Shown here: piece by piece, positions 7,709 to 14,966 of the stretch
Position numbering within the stretch: position 1 is the first letter of the stretch
Layout of the letters: every line of letters begins with the position of its first letter
Assembly: GCF_003332825.1 (NCBI RefSeq)
Contig: NZ_QIRF01000004.1
Location: 131,241-195,240 of the forward strand
Length of the DNA: 64,000 bases
Source of the DNA: Dyella sp. C9
Lineage (GTDB): Bacteria > Pseudomonadota > Gammaproteobacteria > Xanthomonadales > Rhodanobacteraceae
Direction: 5' to 3'
The notes under the pieces: generated by a model
Told to the model about the DNA's origin: nothing
Seen by the model: only the letters and a program-made list of their open reading frames with translations
The model's database searches: none
Translations under genes and position numbers: made by a program

Positions 7709-8802
7709 GTCTCGGTGGACTCCGGCACGGGGGGCTGCGCCCGTGCCGCCACCCAGCGCGCGATGCTGGGTCCCGCGAGCACCACCAGCAGGAAACGCGC
7801 GCTCTGCATGGCCATCACGAAGGGCAGGTCCACCTTGCTGGACGAGGCAATGATCGCCACCGAATCGGCGCCGCCCGGACTCATGGCCAGGTAGGCCGTC
7901 AGCGCATCCACGCCACTCACCGCCATCAGGCCGATCGAAAGCAGTGCGCAGGCGGCGATCAGTGCCACGATGGCGCCCATCAGTCGCGGCATCGCGTGGA
8001 GCGCGTAGGCCAGGATGTCACGCGTGAAGCGCTGGCCGATGCTCCAACCGATCACCGCATAGCTGATCGCGAGCAGCCAGGGCGGCAAGGTCACCACCAG
8101 CCATCCCATGTTCTGCGCCAGTGCCCCCAACGCCAAAGGCAGCAAAAGGGGCCCTGCGGGAATACGCAGCCAGTGCCCGACGGCTGCGCCGGCAAAGGCC
8201 AGCGCCAGCGTCGCCGCGAACGGTGCGAGCGCCACCGGGCCCAGCCAGTCGGTGACCGGCGCGTGGCCATGCCCCAGGGAGATGCGGGCCACGGTGGAGG
8301 CCACCACCGCCACCAGCAGCACGCGCAGGTATTGCATGAATGCGACCAGCCGCACGTCGGCGCCGAACGCTTCGGCCATCAGCGCCATGGCTGTGGCGGC
8401 GCCGGGAAACGAGCCCCAGATGGCGGTGGTGCCGGGAAGCACGCGGCGTCGCGCCAACAGCCAGCCGAGCGCCACGCTCACTGCAATCACCGAGGTCACC
8501 GCGCCGAGGAACAACGGCCACTCCCGCATCGCCTCATGCAGCAGTGCCGGGCTGAAGCTGCGCGCGATCATGCAGCCCACCAGCGCCTGCGCGCCCATGA
8601 ACGGTAGCGGCCCCATGGCCAGCTCGCCCTCCATGGCTGCCACCACGATGGCTGCGGCCATCGGACCGATCAACAGCGCAGCGGAAAGGTGCAGCGCCTC
8701 CAGCACGGCCACAAACAATGCCGAAAGCCCGATCACGATCGCCCACAGCGGTAGCCGCCCCAGTGCTGCCAAGGACAGGCGGGCAGGAGCGGGCGTCGAC
8801 AT
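7705..8802 (-). CDS. AbrB-family (PF05145, 'ammonia monooxygenase'-like) membrane protein
   Basis: A 365-residue inner-membrane protein with about ten hydrophobic segments arranged as two repeats of the AbrB-duplication unit. The typical GAGTATxxL-like turns appear as [22 protein letters not shown] and [18 protein letters not shown]. The family is often mislabelled as ammonia monooxygenase; a transport role is suspected but no substrate is proven. Start chosen at MSTPAPARL, behind a GGAG ribosome site 8 bases upstream. It lies between two bacteriohemerythrin genes: convergent with the first, divergent from the second. Confidence 0.87.
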   Translation of the reverse strand: MSTPAPARLSLAALGRLPLWAIVIGLSALFVAVLEALHLSAALLIGPMAAAIVVAAMEGELAMGPLPFMGAQALVGCMIARSFSPALLHEAMREWPLFLGAVTSVIAVSVALGWLLARRRVLPGTTAIWGSFPGAATAMALMAEAFGADVRLVAFMQYLRVLLVAVVASTVARISLGHGHAPVTDWLGPVALAPFAATLALAFAGAAVGHWLRIPAGPLLLPLALGALAQNMGWLVVTLPPWLLAISYAVIGWSIGQRFTRDILAYALHAMPRLMGAIVALIAACALLSIGLMAVSGVDALTAYLAMSPGGADSVAIIASSSKVDLPFVMAMQSARFLLVVLAGPSIARWVAARAQPPVPESTET

Positions 8803-8863
8803 CGGGGAAACTCCGGGGTTGTCGGGAGGCGGCGCCGGCATTTAATCACACCGCGCCTTCACC

Positions 8864-8877
8864 ATGACGCAGATCAT
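8864..8877 (+). promoter_or_regulatory. FNR/ANR-like box upstream of bacteriohemerythrin 2
   Basis: ATGAC-GCAG-ATCAT matches the TTGAY-N4-RTCAA dyad at 8 of 10 positions. A -10-like TATCTG lies at 8900-8905. This puts the box centre close to -41.5 from the expected transcription start, the usual class II activator position. Confidence 0.5.
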
Positions 8878-8938
8878 TTCGGCTGTCAGGGAACAACGCT
8901 ATCTGTTGCGCGGCCATGGAACGCCAAAGGGGGGCGCA

Positions 8939-9412
8939 ATGACCGCACTGGTCTGGCAGGAGGATCTGAATACAGGCATCGACGTGATCGACAACCAGCA
9001 TCGCCGCATCGTGGCGATCGTCAATGCCTTGTCGGACGCGCAACAGCGGCAGGACCGGCGGGCGGTCGGCGAGGTGTTGGAGGAGCTGGTGGACTACACC
9101 TTGTCCCACTTCACCTTCGAAGAGGCGCTGATGGAGGACGCGGGCTACGAGTTCGGGCGTCCCCACAAACGCCTGCATGACATCTTTGCGGCGCGCATCC
9201 GGCAGTATCAGCTGCGCTTCGCGGAAGGAGAGGACGTGGCCGATGAGCTGAAAAGCATGTTGTCGCGCTGGCTGTTCCAGCATATCCGCAACGATGATCG
9301 TGCCTACGTGGAGTCCGTAAGGCGCAACATGCTGAAGCTCACCAGCGATACCAGCGAAGGAGGCTGGTTGTCGGTGGCGTTGAAACGCTTCTTCGGGAGG
9401 AAGGGTGCTTGA
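8939..9412 (+). CDS. Bacteriohemerythrin 2
   Basis: A 157-residue paralogue of the gene at 7.2 kb, identical in length with the chosen start (MTALVWQEDLNTGIDVIDNQ, behind AAGGGGGG). The di-iron ligands are all kept (NQH21RRI, H57FTFE61, H76KRLH80, H115IRNDD120). The two proteins are very alike in the helical core and differ mainly between helices A and B and at the C-terminus. Both keep the GGWL-RSL/ALKRFFG tail. A recent-looking duplication around the AbrB-type gene is the simplest history. Confidence 0.93.
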   Translation: MTALVWQEDLNTGIDVIDNQHRRIVAIVNALSDAQQRQDRRAVGEVLEELVDYTLSHFTFEEALMEDAGYEFGRPHKRLHDIFAARIRQYQLRFAEGEDVADELKSMLSRWLFQHIRNDDRAYVESVRRNMLKLTSDTSEGGWLSVALKRFFGRKGA

Positions 9413-9417
9413 AGCAG

Positions 9418-9447
9418 GCGCCGCGCATGCATTGGCAGGCGCGGCGC
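9418..9447. terminator. Bidirectional hairpin between bacteriohemerythrin 2 and nrdB
   Basis: Perfect 9-base arms (GCGCCGCGC / GCGCGGCGC) around a 12-base loop, placed 6 bases after one stop and 8 bases from the other in a convergent gap. It probably serves both genes. Confidence 0.7.
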
Positions 9448-9454
9448 GGGTCGA

Positions 9455-10480
9455 TCAGAACGACATGTCGAACGAGACTTCGCCCTGCACGCCGACCTGG
9501 TAGGCCGAGACGCGGCGCTCGAAGAAGTTGGTGACTTCCTGCACGTCCTGCAGGTCCATGAAGTCGAACGGGTTCTTCGAGCCGTACTTCTTGGGCAGGT
9601 CGAGCTGGGTCAGGCGCTGGTCGGCGCAGTATTCCAGGTACTGGCGCATGTCCTTCACCGACAGGCCGGCCACGCCACCGGACAGCACGTCCTCGGCGAA
9701 CTGGGTCTCGCAGGCGATGGCGTCCTCGAGCATCTCCTCGATCTGCGCACGCATGGCGTCGTCGAACAGGTCGGGCTCTTCCGCGCGCACGGTGCGCACG
9801 ACGTCAAAGGCGAACGCCATGTGGCAGCTTTCGTCGCGGAACACCCAGTTGGTGCCCGAGGCCAGGCCGTGCAGCAGGCCGCGCGAGCGCAGGAAGTACA
9901 CGTAGGCGAAGGCGGCGAAGAAGAACAGGCCTTCGATGCATGCCGCGAAGCAGATCAGGTTGAGCAGGAACTGGCGACGCTGCTCGCGGGTTTCCAGGCG
10001 ACGGATGTCCTGGATGGAATCGATCCACTTGAAGCAGAACTCGCCCTTCTGGCGGATCGACGGAATGTTCTCGATCGCGGCGAATGCCTTGTTGCGCTCG
10101 GCCGGGTCGGGGATATAGGTGTCGAGCAGGGTGAGGTAGAACTGCACGTGCAGCGCTTCTTCATACAGCTGGCGCGACAGATACATGCGCGCCTCGGGCG
10201 CGTTGACGTGCTGGTACAGGTTGAGCACCAGGTTGTTCGCCACGATGGTGTCGCCGGTGGCGAAGAACGCGACCAGGCGATGGATCAGGTGGCGATCGGC
10301 GTCGGACATCTTCGAGCGCAGGTCGGTGACGTCCAGCGAAAAGTCCACCTCGTCCACGGTCCAGGTGTTCTTGATCGCGTTGCGATACATCTCGTAGAAC
10401 TCGGGATAGCGCATCGGGCGCAGGGTGAGTTCGAAGCCGGGATCGAGAATGTGGTGGGCGCGGGAGGGTTGGGTGGACAT
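9455..10480 (-). CDS. nrdB: Ribonucleoside-diphosphate reductase class Ia, beta subunit
   Basis: A 341-residue R2 protein that houses the di-iron centre and tyrosyl radical used by NrdA to reduce ribonucleotides. Ligands are visible at E. coli spacing: D77, E108, H111, E183, E217 and H220. The radical tyrosine is Y115 (four after H111), so this is a tyrosyl-radical enzyme rather than the class Ic form with Phe. Start chosen at MSTQPSRAHHILDPG, behind GAGGAAT. It lies downstream of nrdA on the same strand, but 590 bases of repeats and an oppositely oriented GIY-YIG gene separate them, so it may need its own promoter or depend on read-through. Confidence 0.96.
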   Translation of the reverse strand: MSTQPSRAHHILDPGFELTLRPMRYPEFYEMYRNAIKNTWTVDEVDFSLDVTDLRSKMSDADRHLIHRLVAFFATGDTIVANNLVLNLYQHVNAPEARMYLSRQLYEEALHVQFYLTLLDTYIPDPAERNKAFAAIENIPSIRQKGEFCFKWIDSIQDIRRLETREQRRQFLLNLICFAACIEGLFFFAAFAYVYFLRSRGLLHGLASGTNWVFRDESCHMAFAFDVVRTVRAEEPDLFDDAMRAQIEEMLEDAIACETQFAEDVLSGGVAGLSVKDMRQYLEYCADQRLTQLDLPKKYGSKNPFDFMDLQDVQEVTNFFERRVSAYQVGVQGEVSFDMSF

Positions 10481-10534
10481 GGGATTCCTCGTGTTGTGTT
10501 GCGCCAGTGATGCCGGCGCTGTTGTTCTCTTGCT

Positions 10535-10630
10535 CGTCATTCCTGCGAACGCTGGAATTCAGTGACTTCTCTCACTCCAACAAAGCATGTCGGTGAAAGG
10601 CGCTGGTTCCCAGCCTCCGCTGGGATGACG
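10535..10630. repeat. REP-like repeat (GTCATTCC...GGGATGACG family), copy 1
   Basis: Begins CGTCATTCCTGCG and ends CGCTGGGATGACG, so the whole element is an imperfect inverted repeat with internal hairpins (CCAGCcTcCGCTGG). It lies just upstream of the nrdB start. Copies 2 and 3 are at 10986-11068 and 30478-30555. Confidence 0.85.
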
Positions 10631-10687
10631 GTGGTATGGGTGGTGGTTGGCGGCAAGCTTGGACCAAAAGCCATCCGGTCGAGCTGC

Positions 10688-10984
10688 ATGCGATATCGCC
10701 AACCCTGTGTCTACATTCTCGCCAGCCACCGCAATGGCACCCTGTACACAGGCGTCACCTCCAACCTCCCAGCGCGTATCTGGCAGCACCGCAGCGACGT
10801 GGTGGAGGGTTTCAGTCAACGGTATAAGGTCCACAAGTTGGTTTGGTACGAAATGCATGAATCCATGGAGTCGGCGATTCGCCGGGAAAAGGCGATCAAG
10901 AAGTGGATGCGCACTTGGAAACTGGAACTCATCGAAAGAACCAATCCTTACTGGCACGACCTCTACGCCGAGATCTGCTTTTGA
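10688..10984 (+). CDS. GIY-YIG nuclease-superfamily protein (YhbQ/UPF0213 type)
   Basis: A 98-residue single-domain GIY-YIG protein. The signature appears as CVYILASHRNGTLYTGVTSN, with the conserved Arg in ARIWQH and the metal-binding Glu in IRREKAIK. Small stand-alone members nick or cut DNA in vitro in some cases, but most have no proven role. They are common in several copies in related genomes. The start is the ATG at MRYRQPCVYIL; the longer frame upstream is made of repeat sequence. The gene points against nrdA and nrdB, and REP-like repeats bracket it closely on both sides, which suggests it arrived with them. Confidence 0.88.
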   Translation: MRYRQPCVYILASHRNGTLYTGVTSNLPARIWQHRSDVVEGFSQRYKVHKLVWYEMHESMESAIRREKAIKKWMRTWKLELIERTNPYWHDLYAEICF

Positions 10985-10985
10985 T

Positions 10986-11068
10986 CGTCATTCCTGCGGA
11001 ATCAGGAATCCAGCGCCTTTCAACACTTGCGGGAAAGGCACTGGATCCCCGCTTGCGCGGGGATGACG
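10986..11068. repeat. REP-like repeat, copy 2
   Basis: Starts CGTCATTCCTGCGG and ends GCGGGGATGACG, with an internal hairpin CCCCGCttgCGCGGGG. It fills the gap between the GIY-YIG stop and the nrdA stop and may double as a terminator for nrdA. Confidence 0.88.
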
Positions 11069-11069
11069 A

Positions 11070-13562
11070 TTATTGGCAAGCCTCGCAGTACTCCGGGTTC
11101 TCCAGCGAGCAGAACACAGCAGCGTTCGCCTGTTCCTGATCCACGACAGGCGCGGCAGGCTTGGCGGTCGGTGCGGCGGCCACGGTGGTCTTGGCGATCT
11201 TGGTGGCTGGACGCGAACGCAGGTAATACGTGGTCTTGATGCCCGACTTCCATGCGTACATGTACATGGAGCTCAGCTGGCCGATGTTCGGGTTTTCCAT
11301 GAACAGGTTCAGCGACTGGCTCTGGTCGATGTACGCACCGCGCGCGGCGCCCAGGTCGATCAGGGCCTTCTGCGGCAGCTCCCATACCGTGCGGTAGATC
11401 GTGCGCAGGCGCTCCGGGATCGCGGTGATGCCCTGGATCGAGCCTTCGGCCAGCTTGATCGCATCGCGCACTTCGGCGGTCCACAAGCCCAGCGTCTTGA
11501 GCTCTTCCACCAGGTAGCGGTTCACCACCAGGAAGTCGCCGGACAGCGTTTCGCGCTTGAACAGGTTGCTCACCTGCGGCTCGATGCACTCGTAGCAACC
11601 GGCGATGGAGGCGATGGTGGCGGTCGGGGCGATGGCAATCAGCAGCGAGTTGCGCAGGCCACGGGCCTTGATCGACTCGCGCAGTTCGTCCCAGCGGGCC
11701 TTGTCGTTAGGTTGTGCGTTCGCCCAGTAGTCGAACTGCAGTTCGCCATTGGCAGCGCGGCTCTCGGCAAAGCCCGGGTGCGGGCCGTGTTCGGCGGCCA
11801 GTTCGTTCGACTGCCACAGGGCGTTGTAGTAGATCTCCTCGGCGATGCGCGTGGAGAGCTCCAGCGCTTCGGCGGAGTCGAACGGCAGGCGCAGCTTGAA
11901 GAACACGTCCTGCAGGCCCATCACGCCCAGGCCCACCGGGCGCCACTTGTTGTTGGCGGTCTTGGCGGTGTCGATCGGGTAGAAGTTCAGGTCGATCACG
12001 CGGTCCAGCTGGCGCACGGCGGTACGCACGGTGGCGGCCAGCTTGTCGAAGTCGAAGCGGCCGTCCACCACGTGGCGCGATAGGTTCACCGAGCCCAGGT
12101 TGCACACCGCCGTTTCCTCGGCATTGGTGACCTCGAGGATCTCGGTGCACAGGTTGGACAGGTGGATGACGTTCTGCGGCTTGGCGGTCTGGTTGCTGGT
12201 GGCGTTGCTGCGATCCTTGAAGGTCATCCAGCCGTTGCCGGTCTGCGCCAGCGTGCGCAGCATGCGGGCATACAGCTCGCGCGCCTTCACCTTCTTCACG
12301 GCCAGGCCGGCGGCTTCCGCCTCGCGGTAGGCCTTCTCGAAGGTCTCGCCCCAGCTGTCCACGAAGTGCGGCACGATCTTGGGATCGAACAGCGACCACT
12401 CGCCGTCGGTCTCCACGCGGCGCATGAACTCGTCCGGGATCCAGTTGGCCAGGTTGAGGTTGTGCGTGCGGCGGGCTTCGTCACCGGTGTTGTCGCGCAG
12501 CTCGAGGAACTCCTCGATGTCGCCGTGCCACGGCTCGAGGTACACGCAGGCCGCGCCCTTGCGCTTGCCGCCCTGGTTCACGGCGGCCACGGAGGCGTCC
12601 AGGGTCTTCAGCCACGGCACCAGACCGTTGGAGTGGCCGTTGGTGCCCTTGATCAGCGAGCCGCGCGAACGCACGCGCGAGTAGGCCAGGCCGATGCCGC
12701 CGGCGAACTTGCTGAGCTTGGCCACGTCGCCGTACTTCTCGTAGATCGACTCCAGCGAGTCGGACGGCGAGTCGAGCAGGAAGCACGAGCTGAGCTGCTC
12801 GTGCGCGGTGCCCGAGTTGAACAGCGTCGGCGAGCTGGCGATGTATTCCAGCGAGGACAGCAGGCGATACAGCTCCAGCGTCTCGCCGATCTCGCTGCCA
12901 CCGAGCGCGCAGGCGATGCGCATGAAGAAGTGCTGCGGCGTCTCGATCACCTTGCGCAGCTGCGGATGGCGCAGCAGGTAGCGGTCATAGACCGTGCGCA
13001 GGCCAAAGTACTCGAAGCGGCGCGTGGCGAGCGGATCGATCGCATCGTTGAGCTTGCGGGAGTTGGCGATCACGAAGTCGCGCAGGCGGTCGTTGACGAT
13101 GCCCAGTTCGGCACCGCGCGCGATCGACTGCGAGAAGCTCTGGATCTCCTGGCCGCTCACTTCCTTGTCGATGTACGCAGCCAGCAGGCGCGCGGCGAGC
13201 TGGCCATACTCCGGCTCCTCGGCGGTGAGCGCCGCGGAGGTGCGGATGGACAGCTCGTCCAGTTCCTGCGTGGTGGCGCCGTCGTACAGGCCGCCGATGG
13301 TCTTCAGTGCCACGCGCAGCGGATCGACGCCGTGCAGGCCTTCGCTGCTGCGGGTGACCGCGCGCACGATCTTGTTGACGTCCACTACTTCCTGGCGGCC
13401 GTTGCGCTTGGTCACGCGCATCTGGCCCGGGTTGTGCGGCGGGGTCAGCGCAAACGGGGTATCCGTGCGCGGAGCTTCCGCCACGGCGGTGTCGGCAGAG
13501 AAAACGGGATTGTCGGCGCGCTCGTCTTCACGCTCGCGGCCGGTGGTATCGATAGGTTGCAT
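11070..13562 (-). CDS. nrdA: Ribonucleoside-diphosphate reductase class Ia, alpha subunit
   Basis: An 830-residue catalytic subunit making dNDPs. An ATP-cone occupies about residues 48-140 (MRVTKRNGRQEVVDVNKIVR), so dATP should control overall activity. Active-site residues are visible: C260 (EQLSSC), N470/C472/E474 (NLCTEILE), C487 (AVCNLGS), the radical-path tyrosines in TTYYLRSR near residue 780, and the C-terminal redox pair in EYCEACQ. A 45-residue, low-complexity N-terminal extension precedes the cone. GGAGCGA lies 8 bases before the ATG. The leader contains a cobalamin riboswitch and the promoter carries NrdR boxes. Confidence 0.97.
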   Translation of the reverse strand: MQPIDTTGREREDERADNPVFSADTAVAEAPRTDTPFALTPPHNPGQMRVTKRNGRQEVVDVNKIVRAVTRSSEGLHGVDPLRVALKTIGGLYDGATTQELDELSIRTSAALTAEEPEYGQLAARLLAAYIDKEVSGQEIQSFSQSIARGAELGIVNDRLRDFVIANSRKLNDAIDPLATRRFEYFGLRTVYDRYLLRHPQLRKVIETPQHFFMRIACALGGSEIGETLELYRLLSSLEYIASSPTLFNSGTAHEQLSSCFLLDSPSDSLESIYEKYGDVAKLSKFAGGIGLAYSRVRSRGSLIKGTNGHSNGLVPWLKTLDASVAAVNQGGKRKGAACVYLEPWHGDIEEFLELRDNTGDEARRTHNLNLANWIPDEFMRRVETDGEWSLFDPKIVPHFVDSWGETFEKAYREAEAAGLAVKKVKARELYARMLRTLAQTGNGWMTFKDRSNATSNQTAKPQNVIHLSNLCTEILEVTNAEETAVCNLGSVNLSRHVVDGRFDFDKLAATVRTAVRQLDRVIDLNFYPIDTAKTANNKWRPVGLGVMGLQDVFFKLRLPFDSAEALELSTRIAEEIYYNALWQSNELAAEHGPHPGFAESRAANGELQFDYWANAQPNDKARWDELRESIKARGLRNSLLIAIAPTATIASIAGCYECIEPQVSNLFKRETLSGDFLVVNRYLVEELKTLGLWTAEVRDAIKLAEGSIQGITAIPERLRTIYRTVWELPQKALIDLGAARGAYIDQSQSLNLFMENPNIGQLSSMYMYAWKSGIKTTYYLRSRPATKIAKTTVAAAPTAKPAAPVVDQEQANAAVFCSLENPEYCEACQ

Positions 13563-13728
13563 GGCGACTTCGCTCCAAGCTTGGTCATCAACCGCCTGCT
13601 CCCGCGCGCAGGGCTGAAAAGAAAAAGAGGTGTGGCTTCACGGACGCCCGAGCAGCAGGACTGACATCCCGCGCATCGGCGCGCTTCCCCGCGGAAGCCG
13701 CCACCACTTACCGTGGTGCATGGCCACG
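13563..13728 (-). promoter_or_regulatory. nrdA leader between riboswitch and start codon (expression platform)
   Basis: 166 bases without a real gene. They hold two mutually exclusive hairpins right after the aptamer (CCGTGG...CCACGG against CACCAC...GTGGTG, 13700-13729). Then come a GCTTCC/GGAAGC stem (13683-13698), a T-rich run (13620-13632, minus strand) and the nrdA ribosome site. Which structure turns the gene off, by termination or by hiding the ribosome site, cannot be told by eye. Confidence 0.6.
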
Positions 13729-13921
13729 GCTGTCGGCAGGTCTTCGGACTCGCGGACATGGATCTTGCGATCCAACCTACTCGCTCCCGCTTCCCAGCCG
13801 CTGAGGGCCAGTGCGTTGTTGGCTTTCGTTTCCGCTTACCGCTGCGGGGCAGTCCCGGAATTCCACCGGCGTTCCCTTTTGAGCCACTCCGACATCGAGT
13901 CTGAGAGTGGCACCGACAGGG
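13729..13921 (-). ncRNA. Cobalamin (coenzyme B12) riboswitch controlling nrdA
   Basis: Read on the minus strand, all core elements of the cobalamin aptamer are present in order. Closing helix P1 is CTGTCGG (13913-13919) pairing with CCGACAG (13730-13736). After it come GGGAA, GGTGGAATTCCGGGACTG, CCCGCAGCGGTAAG, and the B12 box GAAGACCTGCCGAC just before P1 closes. It begins about where transcription from the mapped promoter should start and ends about 170 bases before nrdA. B12 riboswitches ahead of class Ia reductase genes are known, for example in Streptomyces, where a B12-dependent class II enzyme takes over. The same logic is inferred here. Confidence 0.95.
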
Positions 13922-14952
13922 CACAACATATCGGGCTGATCGGGGCCGGTCAACCCAATAGATTGTGGAGAACGCGTGGATAAGCTCGAAAATTCCAGCG
14001 GGGGGGAGGGGTTAGGAAATCCTAGGAAATTTTCGTCCGGCACGAGGTTCTTGGGGTGCAGCCGGCGTACTGCGCCGGCGACCGGTCGCGCTGCGTATTT
14101 TTCGTCCAGCAGACGGGCGAATTCGCGGGCGCAACGGTGCCCGTCCCCCGGCCATCGCGCCGACACATAGCGCCCGTCGCGGACCACAAAGCCCGGCGTC
14201 AGATCAGTGTCGCGGTCACGACTGAGACCGGAGGTCTGCCGCCGGTGGTCCGGGGAGCTGGCCGGCACGTCGAGGAAGTCCTGCGGATCGGCCAAGGCAC
14301 GGATCACTTCCTGCTGCACCGACATGTAGCCTGCCGGCTGGCCGGTGCCGTCGGGATAGGTACGGTAGTAATGCGGGTCCCAGAAGCGGGTGAGACGGGT
14401 GAGCTGCCAAGCCGACTTCTCCAGTGCCCAGGTCAGTCCGGTGGTGCGCCGGCCATACAGCACCGAGCGCCTGTCCGCCCGCTTGCTGCGTGCGGCCAGC
14501 ACCACGCCGTGGCAGATCGCGGCTACCGGCTTGTCCGCCGCAAAGAACGCCGCCACCACGGCTTGCAGCCGTTCGCTTTCCAGGTACTCGCGCACGCCGC
14601 GGGCGCGATGACCGCCGGGCAGCAGCAGGCCGTCGAAGCGATCGGAATCGATGGCTTCCCAGCGCAGCGGGGCGTTGAAGGAGGTGTCGCGCAGCATGGC
14701 GGCGTAGTCGCGTCGCGCGTCGGCGTTCGCGCGCAACAGACGTCCAAACAGGGTGAGCTTGCGCAGGCCGGGCAGCCAGCCCCACGGATCCAGCCCCTCG
14801 CCGCTGAGCATGATGGGGTCCGCGGCCGCTGCCCGGCCATCGGGCGTGGCGAACGTCACCCGGTGCCCCAGCGCCACCAGGATGCGCCAGGGCACCGCGG
14901 CCTCACTGGGGTCGAAGTCGAGGCGTGGCAGGGGGATGAGGACATTGGCCAG
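13777..14952 (-). CDS. DJ-1/PfpI-family (class I glutamine amidotransferase-like) protein, both ends uncertain
   Basis: The core (about 295 residues) is a DJ-1/PfpI-like alpha/beta fold. It has the N-terminal strand ANVLIPLPRLDFDPSEAAVPW, a glycine-rich LLLPGGHRARG turn and the nucleophile elbow AICHGV with its cysteine. Relatives act as chaperones, glyoxalases or hydrolases, and none can be chosen here. No ATG, GTG or TTG lies in frame at the expected start. The CTG used here is where homologous proteins should begin, and an in-frame ATG exists only at 15117, deep inside the upstream gene. The frame also runs about 95 residues past the domain, through the nrdA promoter and into the riboswitch. 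That suggests a lost stop or a frameshift near the C-tract at 14000-14007. It may be decaying. Confidence 0.6.
   Translation of the reverse strand: MANVLIPLPRLDFDPSEAAVPWRILVALGHRVTFATPDGRAAAADPIMLSGEGLDPWGWLPGLRKLTLFGRLLRANADARRDYAAMLRDTSFNAPLRWEAIDSDRFDGLLLPGGHRARGVREYLESERLQAVVAAFFAADKPVAAICHGVVLAARSKRADRRSVLYGRRTTGLTWALEKSAWQLTRLTRFWDPHYYRTYPDGTGQPAGYMSVQQEVIRALADPQDFLDVPASSPDHRRQTSGLSRDRDTDLTPGFVVRDGRYVSARWPGDGHRCAREFARLLDEKYAARPVAGAVRRLHPKNLVPDENFLGFPNPSPPLEFSSLSTRSPQSIGLTGPDQPDMLCPVGATLRLDVGVAQKGTPVEFRDCPAAVSGNESQQRTGPQRLGSGSE
13921..13936 (-). promoter_or_regulatory. NrdR box 2 (overlapping the nrdA -10)
   Basis: GCCCGATATGTTGTGC matches the 16-base NrdR consensus ACACWATATATWGTGT at 11 positions. 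It starts exactly 32 bases from box 1, the spacing of NrdR tandem boxes (three helical turns), and it covers the -10 hexamer. Confidence 0.72.
13925..13953 (-). promoter_or_regulatory. nrdA promoter
   Basis: TTGACC (13948-13953) and TATGTT (13925-13930) are separated by exactly 17 bases, a good sigma70-type promoter. Transcription would start within a few bases of the P1 helix of the riboswitch, so the RNA begins with the aptamer. Confidence 0.78.
13953..13968 (-). promoter_or_regulatory. NrdR box 1 (next to the nrdA -35)
   Basis: CCACAATCTATTGGGT matches the NrdR consensus ACACWATATATWGTGT at 13 of 16 positions. NrdR is the ATP/dATP-sensing repressor of reductase genes. Box 1 abuts the -35 hexamer and box 2 covers the -10. 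Confidence 0.8.
13964..13983 (-). promoter_or_regulatory. Two DnaA-box-like sequences upstream of the nrdA promoter
   Basis: TTATCCACG (13975-13983) and TTCTCCACA (13964-13972) each differ from the DnaA box TTATCCACA by one base. They lie in tandem just upstream of and partly over NrdR box 1. DnaA controls nrdAB in E. coli, so a role is plausible, but two 9-base near matches are modest evidence. Confidence 0.45.
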
Positions 14953-14966
14953 GGTGCGGCGGGGGA

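Noticed and set aside
8864..8938. ATG start for bacteriohemerythrin 2 at 8864
   Set aside because: It would start inside the FNR-like box and has no ribosome site; MTALVWQ is preceded by AAGGGGGG.
10688..10984. GIY-YIG gene as a homing endonuclease in a nrd intron or intein
   Set aside because: nrdA and nrdB are both uninterrupted and the protein has only the small YhbQ-type domain, not a homing enzyme's DNA-binding arm.
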